From: Dryas octopetala
Taxonomy: Eukaryota; Streptophyta; Magnoliopsida; Rosales; Rosaceae
Reading direction: 5' to 3'
Assembly (NCBI GenBank): GCA_963921425.1
Contig: OY992839.1
Span: 312,501-376,500, forward strand
DNA length: 64,000 nt
The notes beneath the pieces were generated by a model. The model ran no database searches and was not told the DNA's origin. It worked only from the letters and a program-made list of their open reading frames with translations. The position numbers and the translations under genes were made by a program. Positions 11,901 through 22,349 of this stretch are shown here, in pieces (position 1 is the first letter of the stretch; each line of letters starts with the position of its first letter).

Positions 11901-13060
11901 GCTTACAACTCTTTTTCTATGGAGGTATGCTGTTATTTAGATAGGCAGCTTTGGAAACCTTCATGGTGCCTCTGTTCTAATGCTTTTAGCATTGCAAATG
12001 TCCATGGGTGCTAGATTGGGAACAATGGAGGTCTTGGATTGCAATAGTAAAGCTGGATATCTGTGAACTAAGTGCCATTGGGATTTGGAAGTCATCATCA
12101 ATGAGCAGTAGAGACAATTTGACTTTCATTTCCTGCTCCAACGTTTTTCCAAGCTAATAGGGCGCACTATGTGGATTCCCTGGATTCTTGTGATACAGTA
12201 GGGAAGAATGCTCCTCTTCTGGTCACTGGTGTCTTAAAAATAATTATGCTGCATTTTATTTTTCTAAATATTTTGTTTTTATGAATTTTGTGATCTGTTT
12301 TGGCGGGGGATTACGTCATTTTTTTTCTCCTGTTGAAATGCTAAATGTTTAAATCTTTTTCTTCTATCCTTATTGGATGTGGTAACTCTCACATGGAAGA
12401 GGCATCAAGGACCTTGGATCAAATTGGTAAAAGGAACATGGTTATTAAATTGGGTTGTTTCTGGAACTTTTGCAGATCACGATCAAGAAGCAGATCTCCA
12501 TTGCCTTCGGTAAGTGTTTTCTTTGTTTTATTTTAAAAAGTTTTGCAATATCTTGTGACTTGACCCATTTTATAGGTTTCTCCGTTTCTGTACTCTGTTG
12601 TAAAAAATTGATATACAGGGGCATGTTATTGCAGCAGTTGAAATAAAGTCTAATACTTGTATAGTTGGGCTGGGAGTTGATTTGATTTCTCCTTTACTAG
12701 TGGGTGGCCCCTTATGAAATTTTGAATTTGATTTGTACCATACTAATTGGATTTTTTGCGGCTTTTGCCTGCCTTATCATTTCTTTGGCACCATCAGAAA
12801 CGCATAAGTAAAAGCCCGAAGAAACATATAAGTAAAAGTCCGAAGAAGCGCAGTGCCAGCAGGAGTCCAAGCCGGAGCAGGAGCAGGAGCAAGAGTTTGT
12901 CACGGTATCATTCTTGAGCATTATATTTTCTTTTTTCCTAGTTTCATTTCTGGTCTTTATATTATTGTTTCCTCCTGTTATATTTTCCAAAAATTCCTTT
13001 TGCTTTGCTGATTGTAGCAATTTCTTCTAGCTTATGACTGTGATTCTGTTTGGCAGGTGA
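8969..13060 (+). CDS. SR34A: serine/arginine-rich splicing factor, SR34A-like
   Basis: Thirteen coding exons give 307 residues: 8969-9055, 9628-9693, 9780-9854, 9932-10040, 10131-10177, 10285-10342, 10653-10702, 10875-10931, 11043-11158, 11240-11353, 12476-12509, 12798-12904 and 13057-13060. The last exon supplies only the end of an Arg codon and TGA. RRM1 (about residues 8-82) has RNP2 LYVGNL and an RNP1-like GYAFVEFE. A Gly/Ser linker follows. RRM2 carries the invariant SWQDLKD of the SF2/ASF (SRSF1) subfamily at about 123-129. From about residue 190 the tail is an RS domain with SRSRSRS and SKSPKK repeats. It is a nuclear pre-mRNA splicing factor that selects splice sites and is regulated by phosphorylation of the RS tail. 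[21 protein letters not shown] and FRNAF favour SR34A over SR30/SR34. All borders are GT-AG and the total is divisible by three. Confidence 0.92.
11839..11924 (+). other. candidate poison (NMD) cassette exon in SR34A-like intron 10
   Basis: Inside the 1.1-kb intron 11354-12475 there is a strong acceptor (pyrimidine tract TTTGTTTTTCTTTTAG ending at 11838) and a GGAG/GTATGC donor at 11925. Splicing exon 10 into this 86-nt segment keeps frame for 15 codons ([15 protein letters not shown]) and then reaches TGA at 11882-11884, truncating the RS domain. Stop-containing cassette exons in long introns are a known self-regulation device of SR genes. Whether this one is used is inference. Confidence 0.45.
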
Positions 13061-14381
13061 TATTTTATCCCACACCTGAAGCTTATCAGTGGGCTCAAAA
13101 TCTGTGGAGTTGGGACGCCGTTTATGTTAAAACTTATTGACAGACGTTTGAGTTTATGGATGGATTCAGTTTACAAGCCACTGTATCCGTGATATTGTTT
13201 TTGGATTTTTGTTTGAGTTAGACTTTTTACCATCCTCGCACCTTGTAATGCATATGAGATTCTTTACTACATTGCTGTTTGTACGTTTCAGTATATTTTC
13301 TGGCTGGTTCGTTCTCCTCTTCTACTATAATTTATAATCTCGTGGTTTCATAGCATATTGGGTTCCAGTTGGGACTCGGGTTCACTCGCTGTAGTTAAAA
13401 AAGTTTGGATATTGTTTTGGACGGCCTTCAATCGTTGATTGATCACGAATTTCGCCGAAAGGTGAATTTATCAAACTAAGAAGCAATGCATGTTGAAATT
13501 AAGGGCGGTCCTTATCTTGAAGCAACAAGGGGATAAGAAAGCACATGGCAGATGCAAACGTCACAACAAATAAATGAGGTAAGATAGCCGTGGCCCCCTT
13601 TTGTGGGCTCTTGTTTCTTCCTATTCCATTCATTATTTTGTCCCGAGAGATAAATGAAGCCCACCACCATGATCATGTTTTCTCTTTCCAACACCAACCA
13701 CATTCCACAATTGGGAAGAGAAGGTCCTACCTAGAGGTAATAGGTGGGTGCATGAAATACAAAATCCAGTAAAATTCATATCACTCCATCCTGTTTTTAG
13801 TATATTGGGTAGAAAATGTACTTGCTTAAAGTCATCATGTATGTTGTGTGAAGAATAAAGGGCCCTGCATTGCATTTGAACTGTGGACTCAATTCTTATG
13901 TTGAACTTGACAATCATATGGCTGCACATGTGTTAAAATTGGGGTGGATTGGTATTCAAATAAAGTATTTAATTAATGTCTGGGCGAATACAATGAGTGA
14001 GGACTGAGGAGGAGAGCCACTAGTTTTCCCCAAAATCAATTCTGGTGGAAAGGCTCACAACTCCTGAGGATTGAGGGGGGTGTCTGTGTCTCCAAAATAA
14101 ATGAGACAGAAAATGACAAAAATAAACAAACTTTTTCAGCATAAAAGAAGGGGCCTTGGAAGTAGAACCAGGCCACAGCAACTGAAAGTCTGAAACTGAA
14201 AGAAAAGGAATCAAATTAATCAAAATCAAATTGAGTTGTAGAGAGTCCCCCAAAGCCTTCTCACCGCCACTGGTTTCCTACGCAATTCAACAACTTCAAC
14301 TACCCCAACTCGCTTTATCAAACAAACAAACAAACATACATTACTCAACACTCTCTCTCTCTCTCTCTCAGACAAATCACA
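13061..14381. other. intergenic spacer with a CT microsatellite
   Basis: 3' UTR of the SR gene and promoter/5' UTR of the F-box gene. A short CT run (14351-14369) sits just upstream of the EID1-like start codon, a common feature of plant 5' UTRs. No other gene seen. Confidence 0.5.
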
Positions 14382-15362
14382 ATGGCAGAAACCGTCTTCT
14401 CAAAACTCTCCGACGACGTCGTTCTCAACATCCTCTTCAAGCTCGAAGACGACCCCCGAAACTGGGCCCGACTCGCCTGCGCCTGCACCAAATTCTCGTC
14501 TCTGATTCGCAACATTTGCTGGAAGACCAAGTGCTCCAAAGTCATCCCCTCCGTCGTCTCCGATCTCCTCGCTGGCTCTTCCTCGCCTCCCGGCGGTTGG
14601 GCCGCGCTTCACAAACTCGCCGTCTGCTGCCCCGGTCTCCTCCACTCCGGCGTCCTCTTCGAGAACTCCGATTTCGGGCTCGAACGCGAGCTCGGCCCGG
14701 ATGAAAATTACCGGAAATTGGATTTGTATCCAGCGGCCAAACCGCTGACGGAGCCTTCCTCGAGTCAAATTGGTGCGATTCAAGAAGTGGGTGTTTCTGG
14801 GTCCGATTGTTCTTGGTCTCTATTCGATGATCTGTATTTCGATACCATTTACAATGATTCTGAAGCCCATGATGGTCCCCAAGTAGCAGAAGTGGTTCCT
14901 GTTGAGAAAGGCGTTGTCAAAGTGGGTGGTGAATTTTCATTCTGCAAGAGGAGGAAGGTTTGTAGATCCATGAGGTCGCATTTGGCTTCTGGGGTTTGGA
15001 ATTTGAGCCGCGAACAAGGCAACAAGCTTCTTCACAGTCGTTTCCGTGGCGACTGCTTGTACATCTGCGATTGGCCTGGTTGTGTTCACATCGAAGAGAA
15101 GCGGAATTACATGCTTTTCAGAGGAATTTTCAAGGATTTTAAGGGGTCCCAAGTTTGGAGGACCATAAAGGATGGGAAAAGGAGCAAGCTTGATCTGAAT
15201 TGCGCGTTTTGCTCCTGCAAAGACACTTGGGATTTGCACTCTGCCTTCTGTTTGAGACGGGTTTTCGGGTACCATGACGATGGTGAGCCTGTTGTTCGAG
15301 CTTATGTCTGTGAAAATGGGCATGTCTCAGGAGCATGGACCGACTTGCCATTGTACACTTAA
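14382..15362 (+). CDS. EID1: phytochrome A-associated F-box protein, EID1-like
   Basis: Single-exon gene of 326 residues, starting MAETVFSKLSDDVVLNILFKLEDD. An F-box occupies about residues 5-50. A variable acidic middle region with a KRRK basic cluster follows. The conserved C-terminal half includes SHLASGVWNLSREQGNK, RFRGDCLYICDWPGC, CAFCSCKDTWDLHS and a final ENGHVSGAWTDLPLYT, the signature of the EID1/EDL family. EID1 is the substrate-receptor subunit of a nuclear SCF E3 ligase that dampens phytochrome A far-red signalling. Paralogues (EDL1-3) share the layout, but the overall match as I recall it is to EID1 itself. The coding sequence is GC-richer than its flanks in its first 350 bases. 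The ATG follows a CT-repeat leader and has good AACAATGG-like context (TCACAATGG). No frame damage is seen. Confidence 0.88.
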   Translation: MAETVFSKLSDDVVLNILFKLEDDPRNWARLACACTKFSSLIRNICWKTKCSKVIPSVVSDLLAGSSSPPGGWAALHKLAVCCPGLLHSGVLFENSDFGLERELGPDENYRKLDLYPAAKPLTEPSSSQIGAIQEVGVSGSDCSWSLFDDLYFDTIYNDSEAHDGPQVAEVVPVEKGVVKVGGEFSFCKRRKVCRSMRSHLASGVWNLSREQGNKLLHSRFRGDCLYICDWPGCVHIEEKRNYMLFRGIFKDFKGSQVWRTIKDGKRSKLDLNCAFCSCKDTWDLHSAFCLRRVFGYHDDGEPVVRAYVCENGHVSGAWTDLPLYT

Positions 15363-15799
15363 ATGGCACTTTGACCGAATGCGTTTATTTCAATCTCAGT
15401 TTTTTCAGAGCATTATGTTGTTGTTGTTGTTTTGCTGCTGTTGCTTCATTACTGTTATTTGCGTTTCAGAAAGAAAAATGTGTAATTTGAGTGCTATGCT
15501 TTCATTTAAGTTCGATTTGAGTTGTAAGATTTTGTTACGATCTTAAGTTTTTCTGCTTAACATTTGAATTCAATAATAGTAATGACTAGTTTCAAAGTTT
15601 TCGAATTGATTTTCTTTCTCAATTCTGTTGTCATTTTAGATAGATGCTTGCTGCTTCTGTAGACTTACGCAAATTCAATATTTAGTTTCAAGGGGATGGT
15701 CGAAACTTTGAGGGTGGGATGAGAATAAACAAAAGAGGTAACTGATATCTCTAATTTGGCTGGTTTTTATTGCACAGTCAGACATTTGATCTTCATATG

Positions 15800-15921
15800 G
15801 TGAATGGATGCATGCATCTCAAGTGGCTTAAGCATGTGGACAGAGGCAGAGTACAATTAATCCCTTTGTTTCAGATGAATGTAGTGAATCGATGCATGCA
15901 TCCCAAGTGGCTTAAACGTGT
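15800..15921 (+). repeat. two 38-bp direct repeats carrying RY-type CATGCAT motifs
   Basis: Copies at 15800-15837 and 15884-15921 (period 84) share GTGAATSGATGCATGCAT followed by YCAAGTGGCTTAARC, with only a few differences. Each contains CATGCAT, the RY core recognised by B3 factors of the ABI3/FUS3/LEC2 group. A regulatory role is unproven. Confidence 0.6.
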
Positions 15922-16833
15922 ATTTGGCTGGCATTTTGTTTCCTTCTTTACTACTCGTTATGTCTTGTTCGAGCAAGACACGGAATTTCGGTTCTCTTTT
16001 TATTGCATTGCTTTACTTTTTTGACTTGCCTAATTGGAACAAAATCAATTCTTTAGGAACAGATTTGGTTGTGTTATGCGTATTAGCGCTAATACGAAGA
16101 GTGGCTTTTAAGTGAATATTTCCCATTTTCAAGCTTTCAAGCAGTTAGAATTTAGTGGAAAAAAGCCTAGTCGCAGGGGTTAGAATGAACGCACCCATGC
16201 AGGCCTTGATTTGCTGGAGACTGGAGTCAAGAAGTTATATCCATATTTATATCTGTAAAAATTAACATATAATGTGAGAGAATTTGAGCAACACTAGTTT
16301 GTAATCTAATATGAGATATCAGATAATTAATGGATGGTAGCTGAGTGTGAGTGAGACTAGTGAGTCCAATAATAAAGACAATAACCATGTGATGTGGGGC
16401 TTGGATTTTAGCCGGTATTACTTTTGTTCTGGTGTATTTGTGACTGTTCCTACAAAATTCTTTTATTTGCTAATTGATACTTGAAAATTCGTGCATAGTG
16501 TACAATTTTGAAAATAATTTATCTATTCCCGTGTTAGGGGGATAGGTGGCACCGTGGCATCAAGAGAGAGAGAAATAGAAAAATAGAAAAAGAAAGAGAA
16601 TGATAGGGAATACTAGCTGATGTCATTGGGAAGTGCAGATAAGTTCTTCTCGTACAACTTTATATGCTGTCAAGGGGGTCACCTTATTCCATTTGATTTG
16701 ACTACTCACATAATTAATACATTACACAAGTTTTTGTGGGTGTTTTGACCAAAAAAAGACCCAGTAGCCCAAATGACAGTAAAACATGTAAAACATTTAT
16801 AAATACATGTAAAACCAGTAAAACATGTAAAAT

Positions 16834-16848
16834 CCCCCCCCCCCCCCC
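16834..16848 (+). repeat. poly-C tract (15 C)
   Basis: A run of 15 cytosines, preceded by short ACATGTAAAA-type repeats, next to the inverted-repeat element. It is G-rich on the reverse strand and likely to be length-variable or misread. Confidence 0.8.
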
Positions 16849-16858
16849 AATTTCCCAT

Positions 16859-17008
16859 GAGAGCAGATTTGGTACCAGGCTTTAATCAAGGTCATTGATC
16901 TTGGAGGAGAGAGAGAGAGAGACAGTAGGGAGAGAAAGCTAAGATCAAAGGCTTTGATAAAAGCCTGGTACCAGTCTGGTACCAAAAACAGGGTACCAAA
17001 TCTGCTCT
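16859..17008. mobile_element. MITE-like inverted-repeat element, about 150 bp, 9-bp target-site duplication
   Basis: The ends are near-perfect inverted repeats: AGAGCAGATTTGGTACC at the left and its complement at the right. Similarity extends inward through GGTACCAGGCTTTWATCAA. The right arm has an extra short stretch containing two more GGTACC sites, and the centre is a GA run. ATTTCCCAT flanks both sides (16850-16858 and 17009-17017), a 9-bp duplication as made by Mutator-like elements. Non-coding. Confidence 0.72.
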
Positions 17009-17306
17009 ATTTCCCATTGCCCCATTGTAAAACATGTTCATGCGTACGACTCTATTTTTAGTGGCCTACGTCTTTTCTTTTTGGCCATGGAAATGGGCGC
17101 CCAAAGTCTATTTTCTAAGTATCAATAATTCAATATCATTGAGAACAAATTCTTTTGACCGAAAAAAAATCATTGACAAGACAACACATTCACCAACTTT
17201 AACTAGGTAGGTGGTAAGCATCACCTTCACCACCCATTATAAGTTCGCCACGTGTCATAACTATTATTACATCTGCTCCATTCAGCAAAGCAAAGCTTCT
17301 TCTACG

Positions 17307-18270
17307 AAGTGACCGATGCTTGCTATACATGTACTGATGTACATATAAGTTTTCTGTTAATTTTTCAGGGGATAAGAAGAAGAAGAAGTAGAAGAAGAAG
17401 AAGGAGGAGGAGGATGTTGATGCAAATGAGGCATAATAGAGTGCAACTTTAGCCTCTTCCACCAAGTTCATGACCATCTGTGATTCAATCCTCGGAGGAC
17501 ACCTCTGTACCAGGCATATTTCAATGGCTGAGATTCATTTTCCTCTCTCCCTGTCCTCAGAGAGTCCTGTTATCCTCTCTTGATCTCCTGTTCTTGCTCA
17601 CCCTCTTACTATTTTCAATTCAAAAGCTTTATTCAAGATTCGTCTCCAATGGTCGCCACTCGCCAAAGCTCTGACCTCAACAAGCCCCTCATCAGAAATA
17701 ACAGAGCCGACCATCTCAGAACTACTCTGTGCTTTAAGCTCTCTGTGACCGTGAGCATTCTCTTAACACTTTGTTACGCTGTTGCATGCACTTTAGCATT
17801 TACTAGAAGCACTGAGTTGCCATGGAAACTCGTAGATGGGATAGTTTGGTTAGTTCAAGCCATAACTCATGCAGTGATCACACTAGTTGTGGTCCATGAA
17901 AAGAGATTTGAAGCTCTTAAACACCCGATATCGCTTCGAATCTTTTGGGTTGCAAACTTCATTGCATTAATCTTATTTTTCTTGTAGAGCCTCGAACGCT
18001 GCCAACTTAAAGATGTGGTGGCTGCAAAACCTGAAAAACTTGATTCTTTAGGTATGTGATGAGAGTTGTCTGCTTCTTGAAAACCAAATGAAGCTAACAT
18101 GTTGAACCAAATGAAGCTTGTTGCTGATATCCCTATGTTTCTGTATCTTAACAGGACCATCGCGCTTGCTTGAGAGGCGATCACTATTCGGGGCATTGGT
18201 TCAAGAATGTGCCAACCGCTCAGCAGGACTATAACTAAGCAACGATTCCATTGACGCTTATGTTGTTGGC
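17307..18270 (+). pseudogene. internally deleted ABCC transporter pseudogene (copy of the gene at 42608-49164)
   Basis: DNA-level copy, in opposite orientation, of the ABCC gene in this window. Homology starts in the parent's 5' UTR intron (shared TTTTTCAGGGGAT) and runs into exon 1 ([31 protein letters not shown]). It then jumps at about 17962 into the intron before parent exon 9. Exon 9 survives at full length (17988-18051). Exon 10 with Walker B is gone, because introns 9 and 10 are fused. Exon 11 (18155-18234) lacks 21 nt but keeps the [12 protein letters not shown] end and its stop. The parental start-codon segment is deleted and a roughly 7-nt insertion near 17655 shifts frame. No ABC transporter can be made. 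Because introns are retained it arose by DNA duplication, not retrotransposition. Confidence 0.92.
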
Positions 18271-19637
18271 AAAGAATAACATATATAACATCATTCATTG
18301 ACATATATAAAAGGAGTCATCCCATCATTCCCTAAACCTATATATTCCTTTTTGTAGCACACAAAATTTATGAATCAGATGCTTCTTGACAAATCTTCGA
18401 TCATGGTATGTTGAAATGTTGAAGCATATGTTGCCAAACCAGCTTACCAAATAAAATTGCAGAACAAGATACACACCAAAAGCACCATCTTTCGCATTAG
18501 CCCCATCTTTCATTACTAGCTTTAGATCGATATAAGTACAAGAGATCCCCAAAAGGAGATCAGACTCTCTTGTTTGAACCATTAAAAAAAAAATATATGG
18601 GATAGGTTCATGGAACAAATAACAAATAATTTGACAAATATTTTAACAATCTTTTTGAGCTTTTACATCTTAGAAGATCTAAGGGTTTGAAATAAAACGA
18701 ATGTGTAAGATTAAGTGACATGGCATTTAATGTAAAATTATAATTAATAAAAATAAATAAAGAAAAGAGATGGGGGGATCTGTGTATTTTTTCTCTCTCT
18801 TTCTTTTTGTCTAATAATCAAGGATTTGTGTCTTATGATTCTGGAAAATGACAACAGAATTCACAAATTAGAATTGGACCCAAAATTGTATCTCAAATAT
18901 ATGGTAGAGGGTTTATGAAAGGCAAAGGAGGCGATGATGAAGAAGCGGCAGCAGAGGAGTGAAAGCAGCGCCTTTGGTTTCCCCTCCCTCCCTCTCTCAC
19001 GTTCTCACAGGTTAATTAATTTATTTTCTTTTGTCGATCAGATTTGATTCAAGTTTGTACGTTTGATTTATTTGGACCAAAATTAATGCTTTTCTCTACT
19101 GGAATGGGCTTGCCATCTACAGAATTTACATAAGAAGAAGAAGAAGCCCCGTAGTAAAAGAAGACGATATGTTGTTTTTAGTTGATTTTTTATTATTTTA
19201 ATTTTAAGATTTTAATTGTTTCTTTTATTAATTATAATTTATATGCCATATCATTAATGAGTAAATGCCTTGCATATTAGTTTTGTTTCGTCAGAGATTC
19301 AGGACACGAAAAGGCCCAGAAGCTTGCGTGGGAAACAAGTGTCCTGAAGAGGACGATGGGCATCACTGAATCGGAAAGGCACGATCTTAATTCTTGATCC
19401 CTAATCTAAAAAGAAGACCCATTTCATGAAGCTTTCACTGTGAACAGAGGAGAGAAGCAACAAGCAAAGGGTCGACCACCACACCCATCAACACAAGCAT
19501 CGAGCTTTTCAGTCAAATTCAACGTTTTCAAGCAGGTTCTGGGTTTCTTCTTCATCTTTTTTTTTTTTTTTGGTTTGCCAGCGCATGCTTTTTTTCTTTT
19601 GGGTTCTCCAAGAGGGTTCGTTTGCCTGTACATCTTG
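18271..19637. other. intergenic spacer and leader of the TFIIIC subunit gene
   Basis: AT-rich, with GAAGAAGAAG and CT-rich patches. A reverse-strand frame near 18325-18618 looks membrane-like but matches nothing I know and has no conserved motif. The last 200 bases are the probable 5' UTR; the frame stays open upstream of the chosen ATG but has no earlier ATG. Confidence 0.45.
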
Positions 19638-22349
19638 ATGGGCAAAGAGGGCAATGCCACTGCTGATCATGAGGAGGCTTCACAGTATGCTGTGGACCAT
19701 GAGGAAGACATGGTGGAAGATGAAGTTAATGCTTTGGATTCTGTGAAAGATGGTGCTTTTGGTGACCAATATTATCAGCAATTAATTGTGGGCATGGATT
19801 ATGAGGCTCTACCTGTGAAAAAGCGAAAAGCACTTGGGGGTAACTTGGCTGATGGTTCGGTTGAGAAGGTTAGGCAGGAAAATGGTCCTGGAGCAACCAT
19901 TGAGGAAATAATGGAGGTCATGGATTATGGTATGGAAGGGAGACCAAGGAAGAAGGACAAGAAAAGAGGTAGGCGAAAAGGGTCAAAGAAGAAACTCCCC
20001 CCTGAACTTAATCATATGCTTGGTGATGCTAATCTCTTCTATGCACTTGGCCGTTTTGAAGAGGCCATACCCATCTTGGCAGAAGTTGTTAGGCAAGCAC
20101 CAAATGTGCCTGATTCGTATCATAGCCTTGCTCTTGTCCATGAAGCTCTTGGTAATAAAGCTACGGCCTTGAATTGCTTAGAAACTGCTGTACATTTAGC
20201 ACCAAGAGATCCATCTCTCTTGAAACTGCTTTCTAGCTGGTACAATGAACAAGGCAACACTTCTGTAGCTCTGGATTACCTTTTGAGAGCAATATCAGCG
20301 GATCCTAAGGAAATTACTGTGAAATTAGATGCTGCTTCGCTCTATGTTCAGCTTGGAGATTATCAAAAAGCTGCTGCATTGTATGAAAAAATAGTACAAA
20401 CCCACCCTGATGATGTTGAAGGACTCGAGATTTATAATGAAAAAAAGGTTGAAGCACTCATGATGGTGGCAAAGATGTATGAAAACAGCGGTCAGCGTGA
20501 GCGTGCTATCCATATTTTGGAGGACTATCTTAGAGGCCATCCAACTGAAGCTGATTTGAGTGTCATTGATCTGTTAGCTTCTCTATATATGGAAAATAAT
20601 GCACATATTGAAGCTCTTCAGTATATTGAGCATGGACAACTGGTATTCTGTTCAGGAAAAGAACTGCCTCTGGAAATGAAAATTAAAGCAGGAATCTGCC
20701 ATGCTTACTTGGGAAATTTGGAGAAGGCAGGAATTCTCTTTAGTGTTCTGCAACAGCGGAGTACAAATGATCGTGCTGACTTGATTACTGAAATTGCAGA
20801 CAGAACCACTGAATTCGATAATGGATTTCTGCATTTGAAAATTGCTCGGTGTTATTTGTCCTTGAATTACAGGGTAGAAGCAATATTGTACTTTTATGAA
20901 GCTTTAAAGACACATGAAAATAATATTGAGGCCCGGTTAACATTGGCTTCTATTCTCCTTGAAGAAGCCAGAGAAGATGACGCCATTTCGTTGCTATCGC
21001 CTCAGAAGAATCCAGAATGTTTTGACCTCCAAACTGATAAACCAGAACCATGGTGGTGCAATGGAAAAGTGAAGCTGAAACTTTGCCACATTTACAGAGT
21101 TAAAGGGATGCACAAGGAGTTTGTGGATGCAATCTATCCCTTGATACTTGAGTCCTTACGTAGCGCATCATTTCGGAAAAAGGTGATAGGAAAAAAGAGG
21201 CTCTCAAAAATGGAGCTGTTAGAAAGAGTCAAAGTCCTGGAATTGGATGATCACCAAACAGATAACCTATTTATCAGACATAGACCACCACCAGGAGCTT
21301 CTGTATCAGATCTGCGGAAAGCTAACAGAGCAAAGAAGTTCCTTCAGAAGAAGGAAAAGTTAAAGGAAGAAAAGAGAGCTGAGGCAATGGCTGCTGGAGT
21401 TCACTGGAAAAATGATGATGATTCAGATTCAGATTCAGATTTTTATCATCATCCACAAGAAATACACAGAAAAGAGCCTCCCCTGCCGGATCTTCTCAAG
21501 AATAAAGAGCATCATGGCCTTATAATAGATTTGTGCAAGTCATTGACTTCCTTGAACAGATATTGCGAAGCAGTGGAGATTATTGGTCTTGGTCTTGGTT
21601 TGAAGTCGACTCGCAACATGTCTTCTTTTAAGGACGAACTCCGGTCACTTGGAGCTCAAGTAGCATACTCCACTCCCGATCCTAAGCATGGGTTTAACTG
21701 TGTAAAATACATTGCAGACCAGCATCCACACAGCTATACTGCCTGGAATTGCTATTACAAAGTGTTTACCAGATTAGATGACTGGTATCGAGGGAAGCAT
21801 TACAAGTTTGTACATGGGCGTAGGAAAGACAAATTCAAAGACTGTGCACCACCCAGTATCATTTCTGGGCATCATTTTACAAGAAACGGCCGCCATCAAG
21901 ATGCTGTGAGAGAATACCTTAAAGCTTATAAATTGTTACCAGAAAATCCCCTGATTAATCTGTGTGTGGGTACTGCCTTAATCAACTTAGCCCTTGGAGG
22001 TAGAATTGAGAATAAGCACCAGTGTGTTGCACAGGGCTTGTCATTCCTCTACAACAATTTGCGGCTTTGTGACAACAGCCAGGAGGCTTTGTACAACATA
22101 GCCAGGGCATTTCATCAAGTCGGCCTTGTGACTCTGGCAGCTTCGTACTATGAAAAAGTTCTTCAAATTCATGAGAAAGATTACCCTATCCCACAACTTC
22201 CCCATGAAAATTCAGACAATGTTGAAAATGGATTACCGGGTTACTGTGACCTTCGCAGAGAAGCAGCTTTTAATCTACATCATATCTACAAACAGAGTGG
22301 AGCAGTTGATCTTGCTCGAATGGTTTTGAGAGATCACTGCACTTTTTGA
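19638..22349 (+). CDS. general transcription factor 3C subunit 3 (TFIIIC102/Sfc4-like TPR protein)
   Basis: Intronless gene of 903 residues, starting MGKEGNATADHEEA, the first ATG in the open frame. An acidic N-terminus and a basic KKDKKRGRRKGSKKK cluster precede the HMLGDANLFYALGRFEEAI block at about residue 124. Tandem tetratricopeptide repeats (LALVHEALGNKATAL, AASLYVQLGDYQKAAALYE and others) fill most of the protein. A charged, probably coiled segment (KKFLQKKEKLKEEKRAE) and a DSDSDSD acidic run interrupt the array at about 560-600, and more TPRs follow, including ALYNIARAFHQVGLVTLAASYYE. This matches TFIIIC subunit 3/Tfc4, which binds the A-box side of tRNA and 5S genes and recruits TFIIIB for RNA polymerase III. 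The nucleus is the expected location. Length is close to plant homologues (about 900). The frame is undamaged. Confidence 0.9.
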   Translation: MGKEGNATADHEEASQYAVDHEEDMVEDEVNALDSVKDGAFGDQYYQQLIVGMDYEALPVKKRKALGGNLADGSVEKVRQENGPGATIEEIMEVMDYGMEGRPRKKDKKRGRRKGSKKKLPPELNHMLGDANLFYALGRFEEAIPILAEVVRQAPNVPDSYHSLALVHEALGNKATALNCLETAVHLAPRDPSLLKLLSSWYNEQGNTSVALDYLLRAISADPKEITVKLDAASLYVQLGDYQKAAALYEKIVQTHPDDVEGLEIYNEKKVEALMMVAKMYENSGQRERAIHILEDYLRGHPTEADLSVIDLLASLYMENNAHIEALQYIEHGQLVFCSGKELPLEMKIKAGICHAYLGNLEKAGILFSVLQQRSTNDRADLITEIADRTTEFDNGFLHLKIARCYLSLNYRVEAILYFYEALKTHENNIEARLTLASILLEEAREDDAISLLSPQKNPECFDLQTDKPEPWWCNGKVKLKLCHIYRVKGMHKEFVDAIYPLILESLRSASFRKKVIGKKRLSKMELLERVKVLELDDHQTDNLFIRHRPPPGASVSDLRKANRAKKFLQKKEKLKEEKRAEAMAAGVHWKNDDDSDSDSDFYHHPQEIHRKEPPLPDLLKNKEHHGLIIDLCKSLTSLNRYCEAVEIIGLGLGLKSTRNMSSFKDELRSLGAQVAYSTPDPKHGFNCVKYIADQHPHSYTAWNCYYKVFTRLDDWYRGKHYKFVHGRRKDKFKDCAPPSIISGHHFTRNGRHQDAVREYLKAYKLLPENPLINLCVGTALINLALGGRIENKHQCVAQGLSFLYNNLRLCDNSQEALYNIARAFHQVGLVTLAASYYEKVLQIHEKDYPIPQLPHENSDNVENGLPGYCDLRREAAFNLHHIYKQSGAVDLARMVLRDHCTF

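Larger units (their letters stand above)
15363..17306. other. intergenic region with small repeats and a MITE
   Basis: Spacer between the EID1-like gene and the ABCC pseudogene. It contains a diverged 38-bp direct repeat with RY motifs, a poly-C run, and a 150-bp inverted-repeat element. No coding exon supported. Confidence 0.5.

Noticed and set aside
14400..14783. Reverse-strand frame of 127 codons opposite the F-box gene
   Set aside because: Shadow of the GC-rich EID1-like coding sequence.
18325..18618. Reverse-strand, membrane-like frame of 97 codons
   Set aside because: No recognisable family, no splice context, next to a pseudogene; not enough to call a gene.
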